From Acidobacteriaceae bacterium (GTDB taxonomy: Bacteria > Acidobacteriota > Terriglobia > Terriglobales > Acidobacteriaceae): a stretch of 35,371 bases of DNA. The notes under the pieces are model-generated. The model was not told where the DNA came from. It saw nothing but the letters and a program-made list of their open reading frames with translations, and made no database searches. Shown here in pieces: positions 1 to 6,999 of the stretch (position 1 is its first letter; every line of letters begins with the position of its first letter). The DNA lies in contig JANXZS010000210.1 in assembly GCA_025355385.1 (NCBI GenBank), forward strand, positions 1-35,371, read 5' to 3'. A program made the translations under genes and the position numbers.

Positions 1-1
1 G

Positions 2-760
2 ATTGCGGCGTTCTACACATTCCGCTGGTCATCGTTAATGGTCTTTGCGGGGATGTGGATTTTCGCGCAAAACGTCGGCATCGCCGTTGGCTACCATCGG
101 CTGCTCACGCATCGTGGCTATGTTACTCCCAAGTGGTTGGAGTATTGCATCGCCGTGTGCGGCACGATGGCGCTGCAGGGAGGGCCGATCTACTGGGTGG
201 CAGTGCATCGCCTGCATCATCAGCTTACCGATCGTCCCGGCGATCCACATTCTCCACGAGACGGTAAATGGTGGTCCCACATAGGCTGGATCCTTCGCGG
301 AACCCTGCACAACGAAACTTCCTTACTCGCAAAGTATGCTCCAGACCTCGCCCGAGACCCTTTCTATTGCTGGTTGAGCCGATATAACTGGCTACCCGTC
401 ACGATCGTCGGCATCGCACTCTATCTTGCCGGAGGCTGGTCCTGGGTATTCTGGGGAATCTTTCTGCGTGCCACCCTCGGCCTGCATGTCACGTGGCTGG
501 TGAATTCCGCAACGCATATCTGGGGCTCGCGCCGGTTTGCGACTCGCGACGACTCGCGGAACAACTGGTGGGTCGCGCTTCTCACTGGCGGCGAGGGATG
601 GCATAACAATCACCACGCCCACCCGGTTTCGTGCCGGCACGGATTGGCCTGGTATGAACTTGATCTGAACTACGCCTGCATCCGGCTGCTGGCCGCAGTG
701 GGGCTAGCCCGCAAGGTGAAGGTCGCGCGGGTGGATGGCAGTTCCGCAATTCAGCACTAG
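2..760 (+). CDS. Fatty acid desaturase (acyl-CoA/acyl-lipid type), 5' end cut by window edge
   Basis: This is a membrane-bound di-iron desaturase that introduces a double bond into a fatty acyl chain. The frame is open from base 2, so the true start lies outside the window; the first ATG inside is at 38. All three histidine boxes are present: HRLLTH just after the second hydrophobic stretch, HRLHH about 40 residues later, and HNNHH near the C-terminus. Between the last two boxes lie hydrophobic segments expected to span the membrane. The architecture matches delta-9-type stearoyl-CoA desaturases. The exact substrate (acyl-CoA, ACP or lipid) cannot be told from sequence. The TAG stop lies inside a sequence resembling the arm of the inverted repeat at 4105-4338. 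Identification is firm; the N-terminus is missing. Confidence 0.93.
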   Translation: MAAFYTFRWSSLMVFAGMWIFAQNVGIAVGYHRLLTHRGYVTPKWLEYCIAVCGTMALQGGPIYWVAVHRLHHQLTDRPGDPHSPRDGKWWSHIGWILRGTLHNETSLLAKYAPDLARDPFYCWLSRYNWLPVTIVGIALYLAGGWSWVFWGIFLRATLGLHVTWLVNSATHIWGSRRFATRDDSRNNWWVALLTGGEGWHNNHHAHPVSCRHGLAWYELDLNYACIRLLAAVGLARKVKVARVDGSSAIQH

Positions 761-779
761 ATTATTTTGCCTGTAGGTG
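757..779 (+). repeat. Copy of the outer inverted-repeat arm overlapping the desaturase stop
   Basis: The sequence from CTAGAT through CCTGTAGG closely matches the arm of the 19-bp inverted repeat found around 4105 and 4320, with only a few substitutions. It begins within the last bases of the desaturase gene and includes its TAG stop. In copy 2 the same arm provides the stop codon of the 60-residue gene ending at 4334. This suggests that the composite repeat tends to sit right at gene 3' ends. Confidence 0.6.
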
Positions 780-780
780 T

Positions 781-912
781 GAGATTCTGAAAAAGATTGA
801 CGCTTCGCGAAACCAGCAGCCCTCCGAAAATCCCTCCCGCTGGCAGGCGGCTCCGCTTGCTGAGCTTATGGAGTACATCGTTCGCACCCACCATGAACGG
901 GTACGCAAGGAG
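781..912 (+). pseudogene. Remnant of a YtfE/RIC (ScdA) iron-sulfur cluster repair protein
   Basis: The frame starting at GAG 781 reads as the junction between the N-terminal DUF542 region and the hemerythrin-like domain of RIC proteins. It contains W-Q-A-A-P-L-A-E-L followed by M-E-Y-I-V-R-T-H-H-E-R-V-R-K-E. E. coli YtfE, as I recall it, has a very similar W-R-S-A-P-L-A-E segment followed by a first di-iron histidine. There is no N-terminal cysteine motif upstream, because the desaturase ends at 760. Downstream the similarity stops at about 912, where the sequence turns into the 42-bp repeat fragment, and the frame ends at TAG 973-975. It is therefore truncated at both ends and unlikely to be functional. 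RIC and Hcp both belong to nitrosative-stress defence, and hcp lies next door, so a former NO-response locus is a reasonable inference. Confidence 0.65.
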
Positions 913-916
913 ACTC

Positions 917-958
917 TCGCTGACGCTGGATACATCACACGATCCCTGCTTCTGCTCT
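917..958 (+). repeat. Half copy (right 42 bp) of the 114-bp palindromic repeat
   Basis: From TCGCTGACG to the terminal CCCTGCTTCTGCTCT this segment matches the right 42 bp of copy 2 (4272-4313) and the reverse complement of copy 3. The matching left terminal repeat is absent; instead the RIC remnant abuts it. It is in the same orientation as copy 2. Confidence 0.8.
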
Positions 959-984
959 ACACGTCGCAGTCGTAGTTACATATT

Positions 985-1009
985 CCCGCGGAGGTTATTC
1001 TCCCGCGGG
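985..1009. other. GC-rich hairpin in the desaturase-hcp intergenic region
   Basis: CCCGCGG at 985-991 pairs with CCGCGGG at 1003-1009, with two further pairs inside after a bulge. No strong T-tract follows on either strand. It lies downstream of hcp and may contribute to 3'-end formation. Confidence 0.45.
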
Positions 1010-1033
1010 CAAATGTTGCTCCAGACAACAAGT

Positions 1034-1057
1034 CCGGCGCGGGTAGCCCCGCGCCGG
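1034..1057 (-). terminator. Possible hcp terminator or 3' hairpin
   Basis: There is a perfect 10-bp stem (1034-1043 with 1048-1057) with a four-base loop, 22 bases past the hcp stop. On the reverse strand it is followed by ACTTGTTGT, which is T-rich but not a clean T-tract. It could be an intrinsic terminator of moderate quality or an mRNA 3'-protecting hairpin. Confidence 0.45.
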
Positions 1058-1079
1058 GCTCCAGTCTTGCGAGCGAAGG

Positions 1080-2720
1080 TCAAACCATCATAGCGGCCAG
1101 ATCCTCTTCCACTGTTGTGATCGCCATCAAGTTGAACTTCTCATGCAGAAGATTCAGCACCGCTGGTGACAGGAATACGGGCAGGGTTGGTCCGATGCGG
1201 ATATTGCGCACTCCCAGATGCAGAAGCGTGAGCAGTACCGCGACGGCCTTCTGTTCGTACCAGGACAGAACCATAGACAGGGGCAGGTCGTTCACTCCGC
1301 AGTTGAATGCCTTAGCCAGTGCCAATGCCACCTGCAATGCTGAGTAAGTATCGTTGCACTGACCCATATCGAGCAGGCGCGGAATGCCCCCAATTTCTCC
1401 GAATTCGAGTTTGTTAAAGCGGAACTTGCCGCAGGCCAGGGTCAGGATCACACAGTCCTGGGGAAGCGACGTAGCCAGATCAGTGAAGTAGCTGCGGCCC
1501 GAACGTGCTCCGTCGCAACCGCCGATCAGAAAGAAGCGCTTGATCGCTCCCGTCTTGACGGCATCGATGATTTTGTCTGCTACACCTAACACCGCATTGT
1601 GCCCAAAACCGGTCATGATCTCTTCATCAGGACCATCCTCATCAAACCCCGGCGCGCGCAGTGCGGCCGCTATGACAGCGCTGTAGTCTCGGTTGGAAAT
1701 ATGCTTCACGCCCGGCCATGCGACTGCACCGGCGGTGAAAATACGATTCACGTAGCTGGGCTTGGGGAGCTGGATGCAGTTGGAAGTCATCAGGATCGCA
1801 CCGGGGAAGGCATCGAAGTCGTTCGCCTGATCCATCCATGCTCCGCCGTAGTTGCCGGCCAGATGCGCATAGGCTTTGAGCTTCGGATAGCCGTGAGCTG
1901 GCAGCATCTCGCCATGCGTGTAAACGTTGATGCCGAGCCCCTTTGTCTGTTCCAGAAGAGCCCACAGGTCGCCGAGATCGTGTCCGGAAACGACAATCGC
2001 TTTGCCCTTCCTGGGATGAATTCGCAGTTTGGATGGCTGCGGATGTCCGAAGGTTTCCGTGTGGACCTTGTCGAGCAGTTCCATCACGCGGTAGTTCAAC
2101 TCACCAACACGAAGCGCCGCGGCCAGCAGCTGATCCGCCGTCGCAAAACGCGTGAGCGAGTCGAGGATTTCATGGATGATGGCGTAAGCAGCCGGATCGT
2201 CGCCGCCCAGCGCGTGTGCGTGGACCGCATATGCGGCAACACCTTTGATTCCGTACAACACCAGTTCCTGAAGGTTAGCGATTTCCCTCGTCTCGGTGAG
2301 GAATCGGACCGGAAGCAACGTCTCCTGCCCCTGTAGCAGCAAACCTTCCATAGTGGAAGCGGGTTGCCACGCAGCCGGTCCCTGCAATATTTCAGGAACA
2401 ACGCCGTTCGCCACACAAGCATTTTCGTAGAGAGAACGCGCTTGCTGACGAATCACCACCGCCTGATCAATCAGCACCATCAAGCGCTCAGGATCGAAAT
2501 TGACGTTGGTCAGCGTCGCGAAGATGGCTTCGATAGTGAACGCATCGATCTCAGGATCGGCCGCGCCCTGCTGCTTCGCCCGATGGGCGTACATCGAGAT
2601 ACCCTTTACGGCGTGAATCAGGAGATCCTGAAAAACCGCGGTGGTTTCATCTTTTCCGCAAACGCCTGAAGTCTGGCAGCCCTCGCCTTTTGAGGTTTGT
2701 TCGCACTGGTAGCAGAACAT
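1080..2720 (-). CDS. hcp: Hydroxylamine reductase / hybrid cluster protein
   Basis: Hcp contains a cubane iron-sulfur cluster and a hybrid Fe-S-O cluster. It reduces hydroxylamine to ammonia in vitro, and in enteric bacteria it acts as a nitric oxide reductase or S-nitrosylase. The 546-residue product has the usual length. The N-terminal cysteine set is C3, C6, C15 and C21, the spacing of the class with a short cysteine motif. Further conserved segments are TSNCIQ, IGGCDGA and ACGKFRF, which carry hybrid-cluster cysteines. The ATG is preceded by AGGAAGG at about 2730-2736. No hcr reductase partner lies nearby; a RIC remnant does. It diverges from the flavoprotein gene starting near 2900. Confidence 0.96.
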   Translation of the reverse strand: MFCYQCEQTSKGEGCQTSGVCGKDETTAVFQDLLIHAVKGISMYAHRAKQQGAADPEIDAFTIEAIFATLTNVNFDPERLMVLIDQAVVIRQQARSLYENACVANGVVPEILQGPAAWQPASTMEGLLLQGQETLLPVRFLTETREIANLQELVLYGIKGVAAYAVHAHALGGDDPAAYAIIHEILDSLTRFATADQLLAAALRVGELNYRVMELLDKVHTETFGHPQPSKLRIHPRKGKAIVVSGHDLGDLWALLEQTKGLGINVYTHGEMLPAHGYPKLKAYAHLAGNYGGAWMDQANDFDAFPGAILMTSNCIQLPKPSYVNRIFTAGAVAWPGVKHISNRDYSAVIAAALRAPGFDEDGPDEEIMTGFGHNAVLGVADKIIDAVKTGAIKRFFLIGGCDGARSGRSYFTDLATSLPQDCVILTLACGKFRFNKLEFGEIGGIPRLLDMGQCNDTYSALQVALALAKAFNCGVNDLPLSMVLSWYEQKAVAVLLTLLHLGVRNIRIGPTLPVFLSPAVLNLLHEKFNLMAITTVEEDLAAMMV

Positions 2721-2905
2721 GAAAATATTCCTTCCTGGTAATTTTGCTAATGTTTGAGTGGTCTTGAACTAAGCATAATTACTGACGGATTCGACGGCAG
2801 CGACTTAAGTCACACGCTGCACGGAGAGAATCGGCACGGCATAATTGATCCAGACGGTGTTATCTGGTCACGCGAAAGGGAGTGCTTTTTGGCGGAGGGA
2901 TGTGC

Positions 2906-4093
2906 GTGACGGAAACATTGTGGTCGGCTGCGCAATCCTGCGATGCAATCGTGCTTGGCGCGGGAGCAGCTGGCATGATGTGCGCCATTGAAGCTGGACG
3001 TCGCGGCAGACGTGTGGTGCTGCTTGAGCACGCCAATCGTCCGGGCAAGAAGATCCTCATCTCTGGCGGCGGCCGATGTAACTTCACCAATATCCATTGT
3101 CGACCCGAGAATTTTCTCTCGGCAAATCCTCATTTCGCCAAGTCTGCACTAGCTTCGTACACACCCCAGAATTTTCTTGAACTGGTGGCAAAGCATGGCA
3201 TTCCATTCCATGAGAAAACGCTGGGCCAGCTTTTTTGCGACCGATCCGCGACGGACATCGTGGACATGCTGGGAAAGGAGTGTGAGGCCGCGGGGGTGAT
3301 CACATTTCTTGACACCCGCGTGACCGAAGTTTCCCGCCCTGATGAGTTTGTCGTTCGCACCAATAGAGGCGAACTGAGGGCGCCTTCCCTAGTGGTTGCC
3401 ACCGGTGGACTATCCATCCCAAAGATGGGTGCGACTGCGCTCGGATATGAAGTCGCACGGCAGTTTGGCCTGGCTGTACGCGAATGCCGCCCCGCCTTGG
3501 TCCCGTTGACGCTCCACGGCAGCGATAAAGACGCTCTCTGCGATTTGTCCGGCGTCTCAACGGAAGTGATCGCGTCCTTTGGCCAGGGACGGTTCCGCGA
3601 AAAGATGCTGTTTACGCATCGCGGTCTTAGCGGTCCGGCAATCCTGCAGATTTCCAGCTACTGGGACTCGCGCTCTGCCATCACTCTCGATCTTGCGCCG
3701 GGGAAAGATTTGACTTCCACGCTACGAGCCGCAACCGCACGTCGTGACTTTACCACCGCGAGAGTGGCGTTGCGTGCCGCTTTGCCTGCGCGCCTCGCCG
3801 ATCGACTCCTCGAACTTGACCCCCCGGCGGGCTGGAACAATCACGCCCTCGCCAACTACGAAAGTCATCTCCATGCATGGCCCATCACCCCTGCGGGGAC
3901 CGAGGGTTACGAGAAGGCAGAAGTGACTTCTGGAGGCGTGGATACAGGAGAGCTTTTCGCGCGCACAATGGAAAGCCGTCGCGTGCCGCGCCTATTTTTC
4001 ATAGGCGAAGTTGTGGACGTCACCGGCCACCTCGGTGGCTTCAACTTTCAGTGGGCCTGGGCCTCCGGCGCAGCAGCAGGCCGCGCGGTATAG
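2906..4093 (+). CDS. BaiN/YhiN (HI0933) family NAD(P)/FAD-dependent oxidoreductase
   Basis: This is a flavoprotein of the HI0933/YhiN family; some members, such as BaiN, reduce bile-acid-like substrates, but most have no known substrate. The FAD-binding Rossmann motif GAGAAG appears right after the start, followed by the family signature GGGRCNFTN and a C-terminal GEVVDVTGHLGGFNFQWAW segment that closes the FAD site. There are three in-frame starts. GTG 2906 is favoured because GGAGGG at 2894-2899 sits six bases upstream; ATG 2900 abuts that motif, and GTG 2882 gives 403 residues. The gene is apparently monocistronic and divergent from hcp. Confidence 0.9.
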   Translation: MTETLWSAAQSCDAIVLGAGAAGMMCAIEAGRRGRRVVLLEHANRPGKKILISGGGRCNFTNIHCRPENFLSANPHFAKSALASYTPQNFLELVAKHGIPFHEKTLGQLFCDRSATDIVDMLGKECEAAGVITFLDTRVTEVSRPDEFVVRTNRGELRAPSLVVATGGLSIPKMGATALGYEVARQFGLAVRECRPALVPLTLHGSDKDALCDLSGVSTEVIASFGQGRFREKMLFTHRGLSGPAILQISSYWDSRSAITLDLAPGKDLTSTLRAATARRDFTTARVALRAALPARLADRLLELDPPAGWNNHALANYESHLHAWPITPAGTEGYEKAEVTSGGVDTGELFARTMESRRVPRLFFIGEVVDVTGHLGGFNFQWAWASGAAAGRAV

Positions 4094-4151
4094 CCATGGA
4101 CACAGCTAGATCATTTTCCCTGTTGCTATGTACTTTTTAGAATGGGAATAA

Positions 4152-4177
4152 GCAGCTTTTCTTAACGGAAAAGCTGC
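4152..4177. terminator. Hairpin between convergent genes, possible bidirectional terminator
   Basis: GCAGCTTTTC (4152-4161) pairs perfectly with GAAAAGCTGC (4168-4177) around a six-base loop. On the reverse strand it is followed by TTATTC; on the forward strand by GCCATCTTC. It lies between the convergent flavoprotein gene and the 60-residue gene, so it could end transcripts from either side, although the T-tracts are poor. Confidence 0.5.
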
Positions 4178-4199
4178 GCCATCTTCACTTCTCCGGTCT

Positions 4200-4313
4200 A
4201 GGGCAGAAGCAGGGTTACTGTAAGCTAAGTCAGAGATTTTTGTATGCATTTAAATCAAGAAAATGCCTACATCGCTGACGCTGGATACACCACACTATCC
4301 CTGCTTCTGCTCT
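4200..4313 (+). repeat. 114-bp palindromic repeat element, copy 2 (full)
   Basis: The ends are AGGGCAGAAGCAGGG and CCCTGCTTCTGCTCT, an inverted pair with one mismatch out of 15. Inside, GCATTT and AAATGC form a shorter inverted pair. The reverse complement of copy 3 (17276-17389) has exactly the same length, with identical ends and a matching right half. It shows no coding potential and fits a MITE- or REP-like non-autonomous element or a structured terminator. Confidence 0.85.
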
Positions 4314-4333
4314 ATGCCTACAGGGAAAATGAT

Positions 4334-4516
4334 CTAGCGGCGGATGAAGTACATCAGCCAGCTGGCTGCCATCACGGCCGCGACGAACATGGCAAAGCAA
4401 TATATCCCGTAACGAACCATGGCCTTCGTAGTGGAGCGCTGCGTGACGCCAAAAACTACGGAAGCAAACAATGCGAAGATAAGCACCGCCGTGAAATGGG
4501 AAGGAGCAAATATCAT
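4334..4516 (-). CDS. Small membrane protein, 60 residues, unknown function
   Basis: The product has two hydrophobic segments, roughly residues 8-25 and 37-57, and ends in a positively charged tail (FIRR), so it is probably a two-span inner-membrane protein. I do not recognise a family. The start ATG overlaps the stop of the upstream gene as ATGA. A strong GGAGG lies five bases upstream, inside the end of that gene. Translational coupling to the DUF6677-like gene is therefore likely. Its TAG stop is within the right arm of the 19-bp inverted repeat. Confidence 0.75.
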   Translation of the reverse strand: MIFAPSHFTAVLIFALFASVVFGVTQRSTTKAMVRYGIYCFAMFVAAVMAASWLMYFIRR

Positions 4517-5007
4517 GCCTTCCTCCCGATGCGGATGTTGTGAGCATCCACGGCCGAAATCACGTTTAGCAGGCCCGCAACGACCGTGAATTTCGTCCCG
4601 TAATCCGCCGTCGCTACCTGCACCGCTCCATGCCCCAGATCGAGCGCGCGACCAAGCGCGTAGAGCAACCCTCCGCCCAGATCACCGGCGAAACCGAGCA
4701 TGTCGAGAATGTCACCCGCATTCGGAGCGTAGAGCTTGCCCTGCATCAGCAGCCCCAGCACAAACATGGTTGTAATCGAAATAAAAAGAAGAGCGCCGCG
4801 GCCCCAGCGCTTCTGGAGCACATGTCCCGCTCCCGGCACCAGCCATCCCACAATTAACGGAAGATAGACAAAGCCGGATCCCGATCCCGCTTCACCCCGC
4901 CTTGCAACTTGAACATTCGAGACCATCCCCTTGAATATACAGCACGGCAAGCGTGCTGTTGTGCAGTCGCAAGTGAGAGCTTTGGCGGAAAGCAAGACCA
5001 CAACCAA
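4513..5007 (-). CDS. DUF6677-like membrane protein
   Basis: This is a membrane protein with a segment PLIVGWLVPGAGH followed by KRWGRG, then a second hydrophobic stretch and a C-terminal LLNVISAVDAHNI, an arrangement I associate with the DUF6677 family of Acidobacteria. The function is unknown. The long start is TTG 5007, with GAGGAG at 5014-5019 six bases upstream, an ideal ribosome site. An alternative is ATG 4926 (137 residues), where AAGGGG abuts the start codon; it would begin just before the conserved region. The family name is from memory and moderately secure. It forms a unit with the overlapping 60-residue gene. Confidence 0.75.
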   Translation of the reverse strand: MVVVLLSAKALTCDCTTARLPCCIFKGMVSNVQVARRGEAGSGSGFVYLPLIVGWLVPGAGHVLQKRWGRGALLFISITTMFVLGLLMQGKLYAPNAGDILDMLGFAGDLGGGLLYALGRALDLGHGAVQVATADYGTKFTVVAGLLNVISAVDAHNIRIGRKA

Positions 5008-5055
5008 AGCATTCTCCTCACTCCCTCGCCGGATCCAAGCTGACCGCTGTGCCAG

Positions 5056-6240
5056 CTAAATCCTCACCAGATCCGTTTGCACTTGGCCCGTGGTCTCTGC
5101 CCTTCCCGGCCAGGTCATCATGTTCAGCTCGCTGCGCACGCCGAACTCCGACAGATAGATTCCCGGCTCCACTGAAAAGCACGTATGGGGCAGGATCAGC
5201 CGTTCATCATGCGTTTCCAGATTATCCAGATGGGCACCGTTCCCATGCAGTTCGGTGGCGATGTTGTGCCCAGTGCGGTGAGTGAAGTATTCCGCCAATC
5301 CAGCTTTTCTGATCACCTCGCGCGCAGCATCGTCGGCCTGCCAACCAGCGATCTGTTGGCCTTGAGAAAAGGCTTGCCGGACCAGATCCACGGTCGCGTC
5401 GCGAGCTTCCCGCACCGTCTGGAAAATCTGATGCTCCCGCTCACTGGGTTCTCGGCCAATCACTCCAGTCCATGTAATGTCGTACCAGCACGAATTAGCA
5501 ACCGTGCAACGAGCCCAAATATCCACCAGGAGAAAATCTCCATCGCGGATATTTCGCGAAGTAGCGGCCGTCGGTTCGTAGTGAGAGTCAGAGGAGTTTT
5601 GATTCACGGAGACATTGGGTCCGTTCTCCCACTCCAGGCCTGCCCTGCGCATGGCCTCCTGGAGCCACATCACCATGTCGTACTCGGTCACCGTCTGGCG
5701 CGAACCGCCGTTGGCCGTTCGCAGACGACGCCCTATCTCACGGAAGCCTTCGGCGAGAATCTCATCTATCGCACGCTGCGCCTTGTAGTGGGTCTCGATC
5801 TGGGCCTCGGTCAACACCGCCTCAAACTGGCTGACGAGATTCGCCGAGCTCACGATGATCTTCCTGTATTCGCGCAAAACTTCGATCGTGCCTGCGTCTA
5901 CCATCGAGACATACATGATCGCGTTACGCGGCGAGTATTGCATCGCAATGCGATCATAGCCGGCAAGCATTCGCTGCAATCCTTCTTCGAGCTCCTGCCA
6001 CGAGGAGTACAGGCCCTTATCGCCGGGCAGTGTATCCAGTCGCCCCTGCTCCACGCGGTGCACCAGTTTGCGCGGTTCCCCTTCCGCCGGCACCAGGTAG
6101 TACCAGCGCCGCGTTACGTGCATACTTTCGCTCAGGCCAAGGATTCTGTACGCGATGGGATCACGATGGTGATGATCGTAAAAAAGCCACCCGTCCAGCT
6201 TCTGCTCACGAAGTGCGGATTGAATCGCTTCCAAGTTCAT
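5056..6240 (-). CDS. M24 family metallopeptidase (Xaa-Pro aminopeptidase-like)
   Basis: The product has 394 residues. It has an N-terminal creatinase-like domain of about 150 residues and a C-terminal pita-bread catalytic domain. The expected metal ligands are visible: D in LLVDIW, D in WYDITWTG, H in HRTGHNI, E in SVEPGIY, and E in VRSELN. This set supports a dinuclear metal enzyme that cleaves Xaa-Pro or related peptides, probably cytoplasmic because no signal peptide is seen. No Shine-Dalgarno sequence precedes ATG 6240; instead a TACAAT hexamer lies seven bases upstream, which suggests a leaderless transcript. Confidence 0.9.
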   Translation of the reverse strand: MNLEAIQSALREQKLDGWLFYDHHHRDPIAYRILGLSESMHVTRRWYYLVPAEGEPRKLVHRVEQGRLDTLPGDKGLYSSWQELEEGLQRMLAGYDRIAMQYSPRNAIMYVSMVDAGTIEVLREYRKIIVSSANLVSQFEAVLTEAQIETHYKAQRAIDEILAEGFREIGRRLRTANGGSRQTVTEYDMVMWLQEAMRRAGLEWENGPNVSVNQNSSDSHYEPTAATSRNIRDGDFLLVDIWARCTVANSCWYDITWTGVIGREPSEREHQIFQTVREARDATVDLVRQAFSQGQQIAGWQADDAAREVIRKAGLAEYFTHRTGHNIATELHGNGAHLDNLETHDERLILPHTCFSVEPGIYLSEFGVRSELNMMTWPGRAETTGQVQTDLVRI

Positions 6241-6247
6241 TCGTGTG

Positions 6248-6253
6248 ATTGTA
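6248..6253 (-). promoter_or_regulatory. Candidate -10 element for the M24 peptidase gene
   Basis: TACAAT on the reverse strand ends seven bases before the ATG at 6240. A good -35 hexamer is not obvious. If used, transcription would start at or next to the A of the ATG, giving a leaderless mRNA, consistent with the lack of a ribosome-binding site. Confidence 0.4.
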
Positions 6254-6343
6254 GAAGAGGAGTGTGGTTCCTGCAGAAGTTGAGCCAGAGCCCAGCCACT
6301 ACGCGCGCTGACCGTAGCCCATTCTGCCGACTCGCTTGCGAGT

Positions 6344-6787
6344 CTAGCTGCTCATGCCCGTGATGTAGGCTTCCAGATGACGGATGGTTTCCTGTTGCGC
6401 CTGCATCATCCAGTTCACCAGGTCGCCGATGGAGATTACGCCAACCACACGGTCTCCCTCCAGCACTGGAAGGTGGCGGATCCGGTTTTCCGTAATAATT
6501 CGCATGCAATCGCCCACAGTATGCCTGGGCGTCACGAAGATGACTGGGCTGCTCATGATTTCACTTATCTCCGTGTCCTTCGAGCTTCTGCCCCGAATAA
6601 CCACCTTGCGGGCGTAGTCCCGTTCCGAGAGGATGCCGACAAGTTTGTCGTCTTCCATCACCAGCAAGGCACCCACGCTCTTCTCAGCCATTGTTACTAC
6701 GGCGTCGTAAACAGAGGCAGACGGAGACATCGACCATACCAGCCCCTTCTGCTTCAAGATCGGACCGATTGCGTCAGAGAATTCCAT
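6344..6787 (-). CDS. Two-CBS-domain protein
   Basis: The 147-residue protein consists almost entirely of a tandem CBS pair (a Bateman module). The first spans about residues 20-75, with the signature VGILSERDYARK; the second about 80-135, with VVGVISIGDLVNW. Such stand-alone modules bind adenine nucleotides and act as regulatory or sensing subunits, but the partner cannot be read from sequence. AAGGTG lies seven bases before the ATG. It is separated by about 100 bp from the M24 gene downstream and 210 bp from the binding-protein gene upstream, so it is probably its own transcription unit. Confidence 0.9.
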   Translation of the reverse strand: MEFSDAIGPILKQKGLVWSMSPSASVYDAVVTMAEKSVGALLVMEDDKLVGILSERDYARKVVIRGRSSKDTEISEIMSSPVIFVTPRHTVGDCMRIITENRIRHLPVLEGDRVVGVISIGDLVNWMMQAQQETIRHLEAYITGMSS

Positions 6788-6896
6788 GGGCAGTCACCTT
6801 GGGAATGGGATGATAGCGCCCGGGCAAAACAACGGTCAACATTGCCCGGCAAGTGAAGAGTGAGAGCTCTTATCTGTTGCTGGGATGCGGGTCCGC

Positions 6897-6934
6897 CCCG
6901 CGCAGCCGTTTTTCAACGGAATGGGCCGCGCGGG
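6897..6934. other. Nested GC-rich inverted repeat between the CBS and binding-protein genes
   Basis: CCCGCGC at 6897-6903 pairs with GCGCGGG at 6928-6934, and inside it CCGTT and AACGG pair around TTTC. It lies 66 bp downstream of the binding-protein stop. It may be a 3' structure for that transcript, although no T-tract follows. Confidence 0.5.
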
Positions 6935-6999
6935 AATAAGTTCTTGCTCCATGCCTGGAGGAACTGATCAGCCCGCCGGGCCGACCCTCATGCCGCGCG

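Larger units (their letters stand above)
4105..4338. repeat. Perfect 19-bp inverted repeat enclosing repeat copy 2
   Basis: GCTAGATCATTTTCCCTGT at 4105-4123 is exactly the reverse complement of 4320-4338. The arms are 196 bp apart and enclose a 10-bp hairpin and the 114-bp palindromic element. The right arm contains the TAG stop of the gene ending at 4334. The left arm begins 12 bp after the flavoprotein stop. Confidence 0.9.

Noticed and set aside
917-958. Reading the half repeat as the real C-terminus of a RIC protein
   Set aside because: The same bases occur in non-coding copies at 4272-4313 and 17276-17317, so it is repeat sequence, not protein.
797-1093. 98-codon forward open frame after the desaturase
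   Set aside because: It runs across repeats and hairpins and is in a different frame from the RIC remnant; no similarity was seen.
4200-4313. Integron attC site
   Set aside because: The palindrome lacks the conserved core sites (RYYYAAC/GTTRRRY), and there is no cassette array or integrase nearby.
5185-6363. 392-codon forward open frame opposite the M24 peptidase
   Set aside because: The peptidase on the other strand has all five metal ligands, so the forward frame is a shadow.
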